Positions 46,801 to 60,629 of a stretch of DNA of 64,000 nt are shown piece after piece. The stretch is from Ramazzottius varieornatus. Taxonomy: Eukaryota; Tardigrada; Eutardigrada; Parachela; Ramazzottiidae. Position numbers and translations under genes: made by a program. Each line of letters starts with the position of its first letter. Within the stretch, counting starts at the first letter, position 1. The stretch spans positions 2,497,324 through 2,561,323 of the forward strand of contig BDGG01000001.1 of the NCBI GenBank assembly GCA_001949185.1. The letters are read 5' to 3'. The notes beneath the pieces are model-generated. The model searched no databases. It saw nothing but the letters and a program-made list of their open reading frames with translations, and was not told where the DNA came from.

Positions 46801-48669
46801 GTCGAGGGTAAAACGATCCAGAGTACCTGCGACAAAGAAGCGGATATGAAGTACAAACAAAGAGAAGTGAATTGGAAGCTCGGACAACAGACTCGACAAG
46901 ATCGTTTTCCTAACTGACGCACGTTCTCAAATGTTACTGGCTGAAACGTTGCGCCAGTTGGAAACCCGACCGTGTCGAGTTTGTTTGCAGAGCTCTAAAT
47001 TTTGAATGGATTACCTTTGGTACCGAGGGAGTATTCTTCTTTGCAGTCGCACTCGATCCTTCGAGCTTTGAGCTGTTGTATCGTATCGGCCTCCTGGCGG
47101 GACATGACTTTCCTCTTCGGGAACTTGTTGCCTACTACGGAAGCGGAAAATCTCCCTGGACTTTGGCTAGTTTCTGACTCGGATTTCGGTTCACCCGTTT
47201 TTGACGTGGATTCGAGGAGAGCCTCTCCTGCAAAACACACCACATACTTTCCAATATGCCTTCTGTTACATAATCAGTTCAGACTAATCTATGAACTGTT
47301 TCAGTCATAAGCGTCGAAAAGACCAAGACATGTCTGGCGTACCTTCAGATTCCGAAGACTGTGACTGCTTTCGTTTGTCACTGCGGACTGAAACTAGCCC
47401 GATGGCCTGTAAGGTCACCTTGTCAATACTGGCGAGACTGTCCCCGCTATCCGACGACGTGTTCTGCGGCGTTGGTCCGAGGTTTTTCGGCTCTTCAGTC
47501 TCTTCTACATCAGAACCGGTGTCCAACATATTCCAGTATACAGTTAGTTGAAAGTGTCATAAGTTGTAAGGATGTCGTAATCACCTGCGACCAGATAAGC
47601 GCTGCCGCAAGGCACAGGAAGCGTTTCTGTGAAAGCAACATAAGACTCAGAAGTGGTAAGATAGAACACAACCCCGCGAGTTCTTCGAGCGTACCTGGCG
47701 AGTCCACACTGAGATCAACTAAGTCAACCAGTCTCTCCACAACTAATACCGCAACGGCATCAGGGATAGCCGAAACTTCTGGAGGAATGTCTGATTCTAA
47801 GTCGCAAGATGTTTCCTTTACGCCCGAAAAAGACGCGGGCGGTGAAGTCTCCTGTCTTTCTCCATTTGGACCACTTTCGACCAGAGGAAGCACATCTGGA
47901 ATCTCCTTCGCGGAATACACTTCCACCGGAAGTGAGACATGATGAGGAACACTCGCACCGTTACCTGGAATGAAGAAAATGGTTTCAGTCACATAGGACA
48001 ACGATTGGTGTTCCGACAACACAAACCTGTACAGGAATCCAACAGATCTATCAGCTGACTGCAGGCTACCAAAACTTCTTCCGAATTCTCGTCCATGTTC
48101 ATGTCTTCTTCAGCTGGCGCTGGTATCGCGCTAGCTGAGCTTCTCATCCCGAACGAGTAGTCGTTCTTCACCTCGGCAATCATTATTTGGACATCATCCA
48201 TCCCATTGAAAACTTCTCCGCCGTTCGATTTGGGTTCGACAAGCTGACTGTCACTAGATTTCGGTTCATTGGCTATTCTTTCGCTGGCCGAGCGCGAACA
48301 GAGTAGCGCAAAGTCCAGTGAATCGCAGGGTGATCTGTCCACATTACCTGCAGCTGCATTACCCTCGCTGGTGTCTTCAGGAAGAATATTCAGGTTCGCT
48401 GGACCTTCGCCGTTTCTTCTCCTTTCCGAATCCGAACGTTCGGCATGTCCATTTGTCAGGACAAGAGATGAGTGCGAACTGCCATTCATGTATACAGCCT
48501 CTTCTTCCGCTAGAGACGAGCCAATCACATTCCCCGAAAGCAACTCGACCACTAGCTTCGATGCTAAGTCTTCTGGATTCGGTGCCAGGTTAGAGTCTGT
48601 TTTTCGTTCATCGATGATGTCTTCGGCAGGTACGGATTCTCCTAGACCTTGCGAAGCGGGATCCTTCAT
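43896..48669 (-). CDS. G9a/EHMT-like protein with degenerate SET domain, 9 exons
   Basis: Exons in gene order: 48669-48027, 47964-47695, 47626-47585, 47504-47343, 47227-47015, 46826-46405, 46177-45549, 45282-44568, 44321-43896; 1173 residues. The order is that of EHMT (histone H3K9 methyltransferase): acidic Ser-rich N-terminus, a cysteine-rich zinc domain (residues about 440-580, IECDCKEEYS..., CPTCSIFC, CVHC), and divergent ankyrin repeats (600-890). An intact pre-SET follows (CKCGPNGKCNWQNCDC... CSASCNCSTQCRN), then SET from about 1033. The SET start aligns (STWGLRSKFPLPAGYFIGNFVG), but the SAM/catalytic motif RFxNHxCxPN reads RFIGRAVKGN, ELGFDYG reads PLVLDTS, and the post-SET Cys cluster is missing. 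It is probably enzymatically dead and a scaffold. An acceptor (TTTCAG) one base upstream of the ATG means a 5' exon exists. Confidence 0.8.
45404..45520. repeat. Palindromic element, family A copy 9
   Basis: In the EHMT-like intron 45283-45548. GAGCTCGGCAAAGCGCGCCA at left and TTTGTTTGCCAAGCTCC at right; core partly rearranged, loop in reverse orientation to most copies. Confidence 0.75.
46228..46348. repeat. Palindromic element, family A copy 10
   Basis: In EHMT-like intron 46178-46404. TTTTTCCCAAGTGGCGCA faces TGCGCCACTTGGAAAAA, a nearly perfect 17-bp stem; outer CTCGGCAAATAAACTCGGC. Confidence 0.85.
46874..46996. repeat. Palindromic element, family A copy 11
   Basis: In EHMT-like intron 46827-47014. 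GGAAGCTCGGACAACA and GTCGAGTTTGTTTGCAGAGC ends; core CTAACTGACGCACG and GTTGCGCCAGTTGG with compensating changes on both arms. Confidence 0.85.
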
Positions 48670-49677
48670 CCTGAAATCTCGATTTCCCAAAACTGGAACA
48701 GTAAAACACGAGAAGAAATTAGAGGGCCTTTTTCTGGGGGAGATTTAGCCGGGCCCCGGGTGTTTTCGTTCCGTAACGGGCGGTGACAGCAGGGGACAAC
48801 CGCAGACACCAAAGTCCGAACCGAGTCGACCGCGAAAATGGAGTAACTGCCGTGAATGGACGGGATCACTATTCTGCGAAATCCAGCTCAACCGTCCTCT
48901 ACAAATCGCTTATCAATATCGCTCGAGCTCTCCAGAAGAAGGACCATAACAAGATTCAAAGGTGAAGTGCACGATGGTGCGAAATCAACAGGCGCACCGG
49001 TACTAACCTGCTTGCTTGGTGGACACACGATTGATTGTTGATTCGATAAGCTATACGTGACGTGATCCACTCAGTCGAGGCCAGCTGCGTTCCGTTCGTA
49101 AAGGAACCCAGCTCACGGAGCTTCAAGTATTGGATAATCGTTAGATGAGCGTAGTCCTAGCGGGGATCTTAGCGGGGATAGGGCTATGAGTCCCCTAAAA
49201 GAAGGACGATATTGAAGCACGAAAGCAGAAGATGCGAGGGATATCTCGATTCTCAACGTTACAAACTGAAGAAAATGCACGGCGGGCATGAGCAAAGGCG
49301 GATGGCCACCTAGCACAACAACCACCTCGCGACCGCTTGGAACATTCTATTTCTGCGTTGGTGGCTCGCGACAGGGTCGAGTTGCTGATGCAGGCAGCTC
49401 AACCGTGCTACAAAGCAGAAAATCTGAGGCGTGGTCGAGCCCACTCGCTGCATGCCCAATAGAAGGTGTCGAAAAATCTCGAAAATGGACCCGGTTTTCC
49501 CAGATCGCTGGTCGGGCAGATTGATAGGTCCTCGACCACTTCAGAGATTGCGAAATACTGTTTCCTCCGCATCCTCCGTTGAAGTCAAAAGTTCTTCCAC
49601 AGTGTATCACTCTGGTTCTTCCATCAATTCGTCAAGGTTGTCGAGTTCTCAAGCGTTGGAGCATTGTTTAGTCAAGC
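48670..49677. other. Divergent region between EHMT-like gene and EBP2
   Basis: Holds the EHMT-like 5' UTR exon and promoter on the left and the EBP2 promoter and 5' UTR on the right. No coding region supported. Confidence 0.45.
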
Positions 49678-51314
49678 ATGGCGAAGCTCGGGAAGAACAA
49701 GAGACGTATCGAAGAAGACGACGAAGACGACTGGGAGGAAGAAGCTGAGGATATGGAAACGGACGAAGAGATGGATCCAGAAGATGCCGAGGTAGGCATG
49801 GGTGATGAATGTTTTCCAATTTCCAGTAGGCCATGATCACAACTTTCTTCTCATTTGATGTGTGCTGTAGCTTCAAGAAGCCTTTGCGCGTGGTCATCTC
49901 AAACCCGGACTGAACGCCGTATTCGAGGAGCGATTACCACCGGCCAATCTTAAGGCATGTAAGAATGGTTCTCCAGACTTCCGCTTGGGCTGGCACTTGC
50001 TGGTTATTTACGTGCGACGTTATTGCTGCTTCCATGGACCGGGTTTGTTTTCACAGGAACGACTCTTGCAAAAGCTGGGCGTGATACGGTTAGACCTGCC
50101 ATGGATCGAGCGCATGGATGTAACGACAGCGTTGGCACCGATGGCACCGGAAATGGCTTCAGAAATCGGCATTGATCCGAATCTCGTCCTCACAAACAAG
50201 AAAAACAAAACTGGTGCAGCAAAGGACGTTGATGTGGATGAACTAGACAATATCGACGATGACTTCAAACGAGAGCTTCGATTGTAAGGAGTTAATTCTG
50301 ACCCTGTAATGTTGACTATGCGAAAATTTGCTTATTCTGGTTTCAGTTATCGACAAGCCCAGGGCGCAGTCCTCGAAGCTTTGCCTCGTCTCCATGCTCT
50401 TCGCATTCCCACCAGACGTCCAGAGGACTATTTTGCCGAGATGGCAAAATCAGATGAGCACATGAAGAAAATAAGAGAAAAGCTGATCACGAAACAGCAG
50501 CAGATGGAGCTGTCGGAGAAAGCCAAGAAGCTGCGAGAGCAGAAGAAGTACAGCAAGCAAGTGCAACAGGAAGTCTTGAAGAAGCGCCTGGAAGAAAAGA
50601 AGAAGCTGGCCCAGTCTGTGCAGAAGTTTAGAAAGAGTGGAAAGGGACAACAAGATGAGATGGATCTCATGGAAGACATCAACTCAAATTCAAGGCAGAA
50701 AGGCGGAAGAAATGACCAGAAGAAACCGGACAAGAATGGACCTCCCAAGTAGGTACCATCAATTAACCGGAACGTACTCTTAGAAATTACGGATTTTCGT
50801 GGTCTTTTCCGAAATATTTTTTTATGATCGGGTGCTCGGCGAACACTCGGCAGTGGTTGTTCTTCCGAATGGCCCACACTTAAAGTATGACGAAAGCGGC
50901 TGAAAGCGTGCGGCACTTCGAAAACTGATTCGGTCGAGTTTGATAGTGTTCCCAAGTGGCGCACGTTCTCAGTGTTATTGGGTGAAAGCGTGTGCCACTT
51001 GAACAACCGACGTTGTCGTGTTTGTCTGTCTACGTCTCAGATTCCGCTGGATTTTGTTTCTTTTATATGCCACTGTTACCTCACGTGGTTGATTTTGTAG
51101 GAAAAGTGGCAAGCAGAAATACAAGGATTCAAAGTACGGTTTTGGTGGTCAGAAGAAGAGATCGAAGTACAATACCAAAGACAGCGCAGATGATGTCCAG
51201 GGGAAGCATGGCAAGTTCGACAGTCGGAAGCACGGTAATGCATCTGCTAAAGGCAAGAAGACGCAGAAAAGACCCGGAAAAGCTATCCGCCAGAAGAATA
51301 AGAACAAGCGGTGA
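49678..51314 (+). CDS. EBNA1BP2: EBP2 (EBNA1BP2) rRNA-processing protein, 5 exons
   Basis: A nucleolar factor needed for 27S/32S pre-rRNA processing and 60S subunit assembly. Exons 49678-49791, 49871-49954, 50057-50283, 50347-50748 and 51101-51314 give 346 residues. Landmarks shared with human EBP2 are LQEAFARGHLKPGLNAVFEE, DLPWIERMDVT, FKRELRFYRQAQGAV, ALRIPTRRPEDYFAEMAKSD, and the basic Lys-rich coiled coil. The tail KYKDSKYGFGGQKKRSKYN is followed by a Lys/Arg-rich end. The N-terminus is acidic (EEDDEDDWEEE). Exon 2 ends best at AAG before GCATGT, a GC-AG intron: the nearby GTAAGA donor would give a premature stop. The final codons (AAGCG, then GTGAGT) look like a donor, so an alternative last exon is possible. 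Confidence 0.9.
50831..51041. repeat. Palindromic element, family A copy 12 (double)
   Basis: In EBP2 intron 50749-51100. Two hairpins in tandem: a diverged one (50831-50944) and one with core CCCAAGTGGCGCACG and CGTGTGCCACTTG (50945-51041), loop GTGTTATTGGGTG. Confidence 0.8.
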
Positions 51315-54629
<3,315 letters not shown>

Positions 54630-54653
54630 CTAGCATCGGATAAGACTGACTCG

Positions 54654-55129
54654 ATGTCAGTCACCTTGAATGGAGAAGCCGGTCGAGCTGGTTCGAGCCT
54701 GGATGGGTCACTCGCGAGCTCGAGTCGTGATGAATCCGGCTGGGAGACCTTGTCCAGTGGCACCGTCACGCTTTCGCACTCTGGCTTGCATTCTGGTAGC
54801 CCACCACCAGGTGAAAAGCCTCTTTTCCGACACCATGTTCGCAAACCATACGAGCTTCACCACTAAACGAGCTTTCCGTTCACAGAAATAAAGTCTTCGG
54901 ATGCTGACGTCCAGACACATAGCGGTACTGTTTACTTCCGGCCGGACTGCCCGTATGCCGCGTCGAGTTTGAAGGCGGTGCCAGCTGCCGCACGGAAGGC
55001 CGCCGTCCAGCGCGATCCGTACAACTTCGTCTGCCTGGGAAAGATGGTCGCCGAAGGTACGTAACAACTCTCGACTGTCGAATTCTCATATTGCAAGGAC
55101 AACTCTTTTTAGATACCACCGCCGGATGA
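54654..55129 (+). CDS. Small unknown protein, 3 exons
   Basis: Exons 54654-54810, 54886-55056 and 55113-55129 join in phase to 114 residues. The N-terminal half is Ser/Gly-rich (GRAGSSLDGSLASSSRD). The second half reads YFRPDCPYAASSLKAVP and then RDPYNFVCLGKMVAED, a compact pattern with two Cys. No signal peptide or membrane segment. It starts 24 bp after the polyamine oxidase stop on the same strand, so it could instead be an alternative 3' exon set of that gene. An AATAAA at 54887, within the second exon, could be the polyadenylation signal of the oxidase. I recognise no family. Confidence 0.45.
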
Positions 55130-55277
55130 GGAAGTCCAAACGTGAGGTGGGTCACCTTCACCGAGATACTCCACTCAGACGATAAGAATGCACGTTTTTC
55201 AGTGGAAAAATCCGTCAAGCTACAACTCGCGTTTTTTTATTATTATATCACAGTTTGTTCGATGCAGTGATATTTCG

Positions 55278-56350
55278 CTATCCACGACACTCATATTCTT
55301 CTTCTGTATAAGAACATTCATCACCAATATTCTTCTTTTTCCTCTGTAAAGAATTCGCCACTTGGGCGAGCTCTGCTTCTTGCAAGTTAACTTCAGCCGC
55401 GCATTCCGCCAACATATCCATCATTTTAGAGACCTTCACCGTCAATAAATTGTTCTCCCCTTTCAAATCCGTGCATTTGATCAATAGAGCGTCGATATGT
55501 GACTGCTGAGCTCGCTTCTCATTCTCATACTCCCTTTTCATCTTTTCCTCCCTTTCCCGAAACTCCCTCTCACACTCTGCCATTCTGCACTTGTAGTTCT
55601 CTTCTAACGCCATCTTTTCCTTCTCGAGCTGTTCTCGAAGGACTTTTCGAGACTTTTGCAAGACAGACTGCGTCTCTTGCCACATGCTGGGTCTTTGGAG
55701 CGTACAGGTGCGACCGGTAGGCTCATGTCGCGGTGTACAGGACCGCCTTCTGGGAGGCGGAGTGTAGCAGGTGGGTTCATATTCCTCGACGGATTCTTCC
55801 GGTTGAGGTAATGATGGTCGCCGATGTTCGGAAGGCACTTTGGTGAAATCCGGTTGCAAAGTGCTCTTTCTTTTCCCTTTGTTTTTCCCACGTTTTATCC
55901 AAGTACCGTCGCAGAATGTGAAACTGGAGTTGCTTAACGTTATTGTGGGCGGATTTATCGTTGTTCCAAATACTAAAAAAATTGAGCAGTCATATCAAAT
56001 ACCTATGTACAAATATTATACATATGTACTATGCGAAGTTGGTAGACAAAATGAGAATAATCTTTTTCTCTAGTGGCGCACGTCATCATTGTCAATGGCT
56101 GAAAGTTTGCGCCACTTTGCTACCATCCCATATCTGTCAGACACTGGAAAAAAACTTCACACCGGAAGTCACATTCGTTTCGTAAGCCAAATATACCTTC
56201 GTTGTATTTTGCGAGTGAAAGCTGAAGAAATGAGTTGGCTGGCTTTTTGCGAGGAGGTGCTGGTTTCGGGCGGAAGTTCTTTTTGAATTTGTAATAGTCA
56301 ACAGGGTGGAGCATCGACGGAAAATTTGAACGTCCTCCGAGAACATCCAT
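55278..56350 (-). CDS. Coiled-coil protein of unknown function, 2 exons
   Basis: Exons 56350-56197 and 55972-55278 join in phase to 282 residues. The first 50 residues include a basic, Pro-rich stretch (FRPKPAPPRKKPANSF). Then follow a Ser/Thr segment (PPTITLSNSSFTFCDGTWIK), a Pro/Arg-rich linker (CYTPPPRRRSCTPRHEP), and from about residue 150 a continuous coiled coil. The coil includes LREQLEKEKMALEENYKCRM and KMMDMLAECAAEVNLQEAEL, and ends before KKKNIGDEC. No catalytic or membrane features. Layout and charge are like ciliary or flagellar coiled-coil proteins, but this is only an impression. The gene converges on the small unknown gene to its left. Confidence 0.65.
56052..56130. repeat. Palindromic element, family A copy 14 (short)
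   Basis: In the coiled-coil gene intron 55973-56196. Only the core hairpin remains: CTAGTGGCGCACG and GTTTGCGCCACTTT around a loop containing AATGGCTGAAAG. Confidence 0.75.
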
Positions 56351-56953
56351 TCTGAATTCTTCTGGCTAATGATACAGCATCAAATGGTAGCCACCAAGGT
56401 CAGACTCGAAGTTATCTATGAATGAAGATTAAACCTTCGAAATCTGCTAACTATCGTAATCGTGTGCGATGCCGATATCAATTCAGTTAAAATTCCATTC
56501 TTATCCGTGACAAGGTCACCTTGACTACTAATTTTTCGTCCATAATTCAGACGTCACACCATGCCTTTTTTTGGCTTCATTGATTTTTCGCGGAGTAGAT
56601 AGGTTGGGACTGAAGGACTGAAAATTTAACAGTCCCCAGAGCGGTAGAAAACATAATAATACTGACTGTTGGTAGAGTGGTCAAATGTGAGGTCGTTGGC
56701 GTGAAGCGCTTTCGGGAGGTCTTTCGGAGCTTTTTGCGTAGATCACTTGTACAAGATGCAGAAGATAACAATCGCAGGTTGTAAAAATAATTACGGGACT
56801 AGGAAGAGTCAAAAAAATATTGTTAGACCACATCACCTAAACGCTACGGCATTAATGCCTTCCGACACAGCGATGTCTGAGATTGGAAATTCGGCCAAGT
56901 GATTTTTGACACAGATTCAGCATTCTAAGTTCTCCTGCACACATCAGTGAAGC
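56351..56953. other. Divergent intergenic region
   Basis: Between the coiled-coil gene (-) and the first astacin-like gene (+). No gene seen. Confidence 0.45.
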
Positions 56954-58334
56954 ATGGGGACCTTCAGGTACTGCGTCAACATCTTGTCCCTATTCTTCGT
57001 GCTCGAAGGACTCGACCGACGTCAAGCTGCGGGAGAAGATTTGACAGCACGCAGTGGAGGTTCTCGGGAGCCAAGAGCCGCTATGAACAGAGGTAGGTAT
57101 CCCACTCTCGCTACATTAACCCGCTTTATTGCTAAACCTTATAGCATCCGCCCAAGCACTGTCTATTGCGTCGTCCGTAAGCCAAACTATCAAAATGTTA
57201 CAGACCCTCGTTACTCGACCTGGCCTACTCCTTCCGCTATTCCATTCCTCCTGGACGCAACTTACAGTAAGCAAGATATTTTTTATGTTGATTTCCTTAA
57301 TACCAGTGCTCACTCGCGATTTCTTTTGAAATGCATAGCTCCCGCGGAAAGGTCTATGATCATCGATGCACTGAACCAGGTTGCCGCCGACATGAGCCAC
57401 TGTATCGGGTTCGTAGAACGCGGAAGTCCAGTCGGCGCCGATCACCTGTACATCAGCAAAACACTGAACACTGGGTAAACGAGGTTCCCTGTATCTTGTC
57501 AGAAAATAACTAAATCGACATGCTTATCTTTTTACTTCCCAGCGCTGCAGACAGTAGCTGCTCTTCCTTCCCTGGTCGCGCAACAGTCCAGAATGGACGG
57601 GGCCAGAAGGTCCTCATGTTTAGTGGGCCAACTGGATGTTTGGGGAGTAAACGCGAGACGATGAAGTACATCGTCCATTCTTTGGGCCTACGAAACGAGT
57701 ACAATCGTCCCGATCGGTGAGTCCGCGGACAATCGGTCCTATGAACACGGTTTCCTTACCGCAGAGAACTTGGTCTTTCAGGGACAACTTCATCCAAGTA
57801 TTCCCGGATAACTTACGACCGGACTTGAAGGCCCTCAACGTGCTCGCCAAGTACTCACTGACCGCTGTGGACATCTCTACCACATCGTTCGACTTCAATA
57901 GCATCACTATTCCTTCTCCGGACAAACTAGCGGTGCCAAACAGCGCGTTGTTTATTCCGAATGCGTCCGGTGTCTCATTCGGAACTTTGGCAAGACTTAG
58001 CCTCTCGGATTGCCAGGCCCTTTCGTTTCTTTATCCAGCCTCTTGTCGCGTCTCCGCTTGTGCTGACCGTGCGTTTCTCCGTGTTCCTTTATGAATCGAT
58101 TTGATTGTTAGTATTCATAGGAATTGTTCAACTGAAGGTACATGAAAATATTTTTCAGCTTACTCTGGACAAAGCGGAAGCGCGCAGACACCCACTGTCC
58201 CTGCAGGGTCGATTCCTATTGCCCCAGCACTGGTGGCTCCACCTATACCGATACCTCTCGTACCTGTGCTGACCGGTGGTCCGCTAGAACCCGGAAGTAG
58301 TCCGGCGCTCGCCGTTGGATTTAACCGTCGTTGA
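56954..58334 (+). CDS. Astacin-like secreted protein A, zinc site lost
   Basis: Six exons (56954-57096, 57145-57266, 57339-57474, 57543-57716, 57782-58068, 58159-58334) give 345 residues: signal peptide, short propeptide, an astacin (M12A) fold and a Pro-rich tail. Astacin landmarks are DPRYSTWPTPSAIPFLLDAT (mature start), ERSMIIDALNQVAADMSHCI, GCLGSKRETMKYIVHSLGLR, and YNRPDRDNFIQV. The zinc motif HExxHxxGxxH should lie at residues 175-185 but reads K175 Y176 xx H179 xx G182 xx N185. The Met-turn SIMHY reads SITIP. It cannot bind zinc normally, so it should be inactive. A tandem paralogue follows 633 bp downstream. Exon 1 uses GTATCC at 57097 as donor because that keeps the frame. Polyadenylation signal at 58519. 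Confidence 0.8.
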
Positions 58335-58518
58335 TTTCTTCCCTCTCTCTACATGGAATCTGCAAAATCCGTGAACATATACTGAAAGTTTTGGCAGAAA
58401 GATACACACCAACACGAACGATGATTATCAAACTTCGCAAACTATTTCCAGAAGAATCTTTTGCAACTTGGGAATTCTTGGACACCATGTAATAGTCTAT
58501 AGTTTGCATGCTAAGGGA

Positions 58519-58524
58519 AATAAA
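58519..58524 (+). promoter_or_regulatory. Polyadenylation signal AATAAA, astacin-like gene A
   Basis: AATAAA about 185 bp after the stop codon of the first astacin-like gene. Confidence 0.5.
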
Positions 58525-58967
58525 ATACTCGCTAGCGGCTAACGGAAGACTACCTTAGTCTTCGACGTGTGTCAAGCGATGTTACGCTGCTTCCGTAACA
58601 TATTGTCGATGTGGTCAACAATTGCCGTAGCCCGACAGCAAAATTTTTGCTGGCTTGACATCACGACGAGGTGCAAGACGAACCTTCCGCCGCTCTCATA
58701 ACGAAATCTGCAAACACAAGATACCATTGTCAGAACCCTCAAACAGTGCTCTAAAGACAGGACAAAGTGTTTACTACTGATCTGCGTAACGACAAAATCC
58801 ATCTCGACGAACAAGAATCTGCAAGTCGATGTGTAACGTCGACTCCAGACGGATGACATAATTTATACTGTACAATATATGCACAAGAAAATACACAATA
58901 TAAGCAACGAGCGAGAAAGAATAACATCACTGCATCAACTAATTTACACTTTTCGTGTCCAGAAAAG

Positions 58968-60494
58968 ATGGATCACTCACTTGGGGCGGTTTCTCGGTAC
59001 GCAGTGGCCCTTCTGGGTTTTTTAAACTTGACTTCCGCTACTATTGTTTCCAAGTTTCCCTTTACGGCCACCACGGCGGACGAGCTAGAGTCTCGAGCAG
59101 TTGCCAACCGGGATATCCGCTATGACGTTTGGTCCAACCCTCAACGAATCCTCTTCCGCCTGGATCCCCTTTACAGTGAGTTGATTTCTCCTCCATCCGT
59201 ATTCACCTGATTTTTTTGCTGGTTGTCCGAACACCTGGTTGTAGATGAAACTCAAAGGTCCATCATTCTGAATGCCATAAACCAAATTTCCGACGACATG
59301 TTCAACTGCGTCCGTTTTGCTCCCTTCAACGCAGTGACGGACTCTAGGGAAGACCACATCGTCATTAGTCCGACACTGAATTCCGGGTAAACATTCCCTG
59401 ACGGTACAGAAAGAACCCAACATCAGCTCATTCAAAACGTAGGTTGGACCAACTGTATGTGTCTGCAGGATTACGAGTACCTGTTCATCCTTTCCCGGCC
59501 GAGTCATCAGCCAGAATGCGCGAGGACAAAAGCTCATTATTTTTGGCGGTGGACCCGGCGGATGTATGCTTACCAAGCGAGATGTGTGAGTAGAAGAAAA
59601 ACATGGCTTCACATTGATCCTTTCGAAATGAAACGAAGATGTCTGGGATCTGTTTTTAGAATGGCTATCATCATCCCGGTTCTCGGACTGCGTCAAGAGT
59701 ACAGGTAACTAAGCCAGCCTGTGCCGGGAGATAATTATCATCTTTGGTCTCATTTCACCACTTTACTACGTTTGATCCGTCGTGTGTTACGGCCATGACA
59801 AGGACTCGTCCAATTGCAGGAGACCGGATCGCGATACTCACATCCAAGTATTTCCCAACAATATCCGCTCCGGTTAGTGCGTAAAAACCAGATCTCGTAG
59901 AACGCTGTTGACCGTCGTAGCCCACAGCAATTCCAACTCTTGCTTTTCCAGAATTCCGCAGCCTGGACTTGCTGAAGAAATACGACTCAACAATGGTTGA
60001 GTTTACTTCCCCCTTCGACTTCTTTTCCATCACTATGCCTTCTCAAAGTCGGTTCGTCAACGAGAACTCTTTGCTTTACGTCCCCCGGAAAGAAGGACAG
60101 AAGATCGGAGAGTTCGCCCGCTTAAGCCAAGGAGACTGCCAAGGTCTCAAGAAGATCTACCCAACATGCGCTCGCGTAGTCTGCTCCAACCGTAAGTCTT
60201 GGCCTAAACTATCACCTAACCCTGTCATATCCGAATCTTCTCTCTTCAACAGCCTACAACATCACGCTTCCGGAAGATGACGCAGAACTAGACCCACTCT
60301 CCCTAGGCGTTGCCACCTTCATTGAGAAGAATGCCACAGTAACTCGACGACCTCGCTTTACAAGAAGACCAACGACCACGCGCGACCCGGAACTGCCTGC
60401 GAACAACCTGTTTGCCGATGAAGGAACACCTCTCGATCCTCCTTTTAACGGACTAGAATTCTGGCTGGACCCTAACAGACAAAAAACCAATTAA
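58968..60494 (+). CDS. Astacin-like secreted protein B, zinc site lost
   Basis: Seven exons (58968-59175, 59245-59386, 59469-59585, 59660-59704, 59820-59872, 59952-60191, 60253-60494) give 348 residues. Signal peptide (YAVALLGFLNLTSA), then ERSIILN-type helix (QRSIILNAINQISDDMFNCV), CSSFPGR, GGCMLTKRD, EYRRPDRDTHIQVFP and a Cys-containing end (GDCQGLKKIYP). It matches protein A along the domain. The zinc positions read A158 I159 xx P162 xx G165 xx Q168, so all three His and the catalytic Glu are gone; decay is further than in A. The C-terminal tail is Arg/Pro/Thr-rich (RRPRFTRRPTTTRDPELP), unlike A. The 45-nt exon 4 carries the degenerate zinc site, and in A the corresponding region is part of a longer exon. 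Confidence 0.8.
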
Positions 60495-60581
60495 CGTCCT
60501 GATCATAGCCAATCATTGTTCCTACTACTGCACTTTACTTTTTACTTTCTTGCACCCTTGCCAAAGCTTTCTTTTCTGTTG

Positions 60582-60587
60582 AATAAA
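60582..60587 (+). promoter_or_regulatory. Polyadenylation signal AATAAA, astacin-like gene B
   Basis: AATAAA 88 bp after the stop codon of the second astacin-like gene. Confidence 0.6.
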
Positions 60588-60629
60588 TTTGGCTGATATA
60601 TCATGCTACGGGGATGAGGAACTCATATC

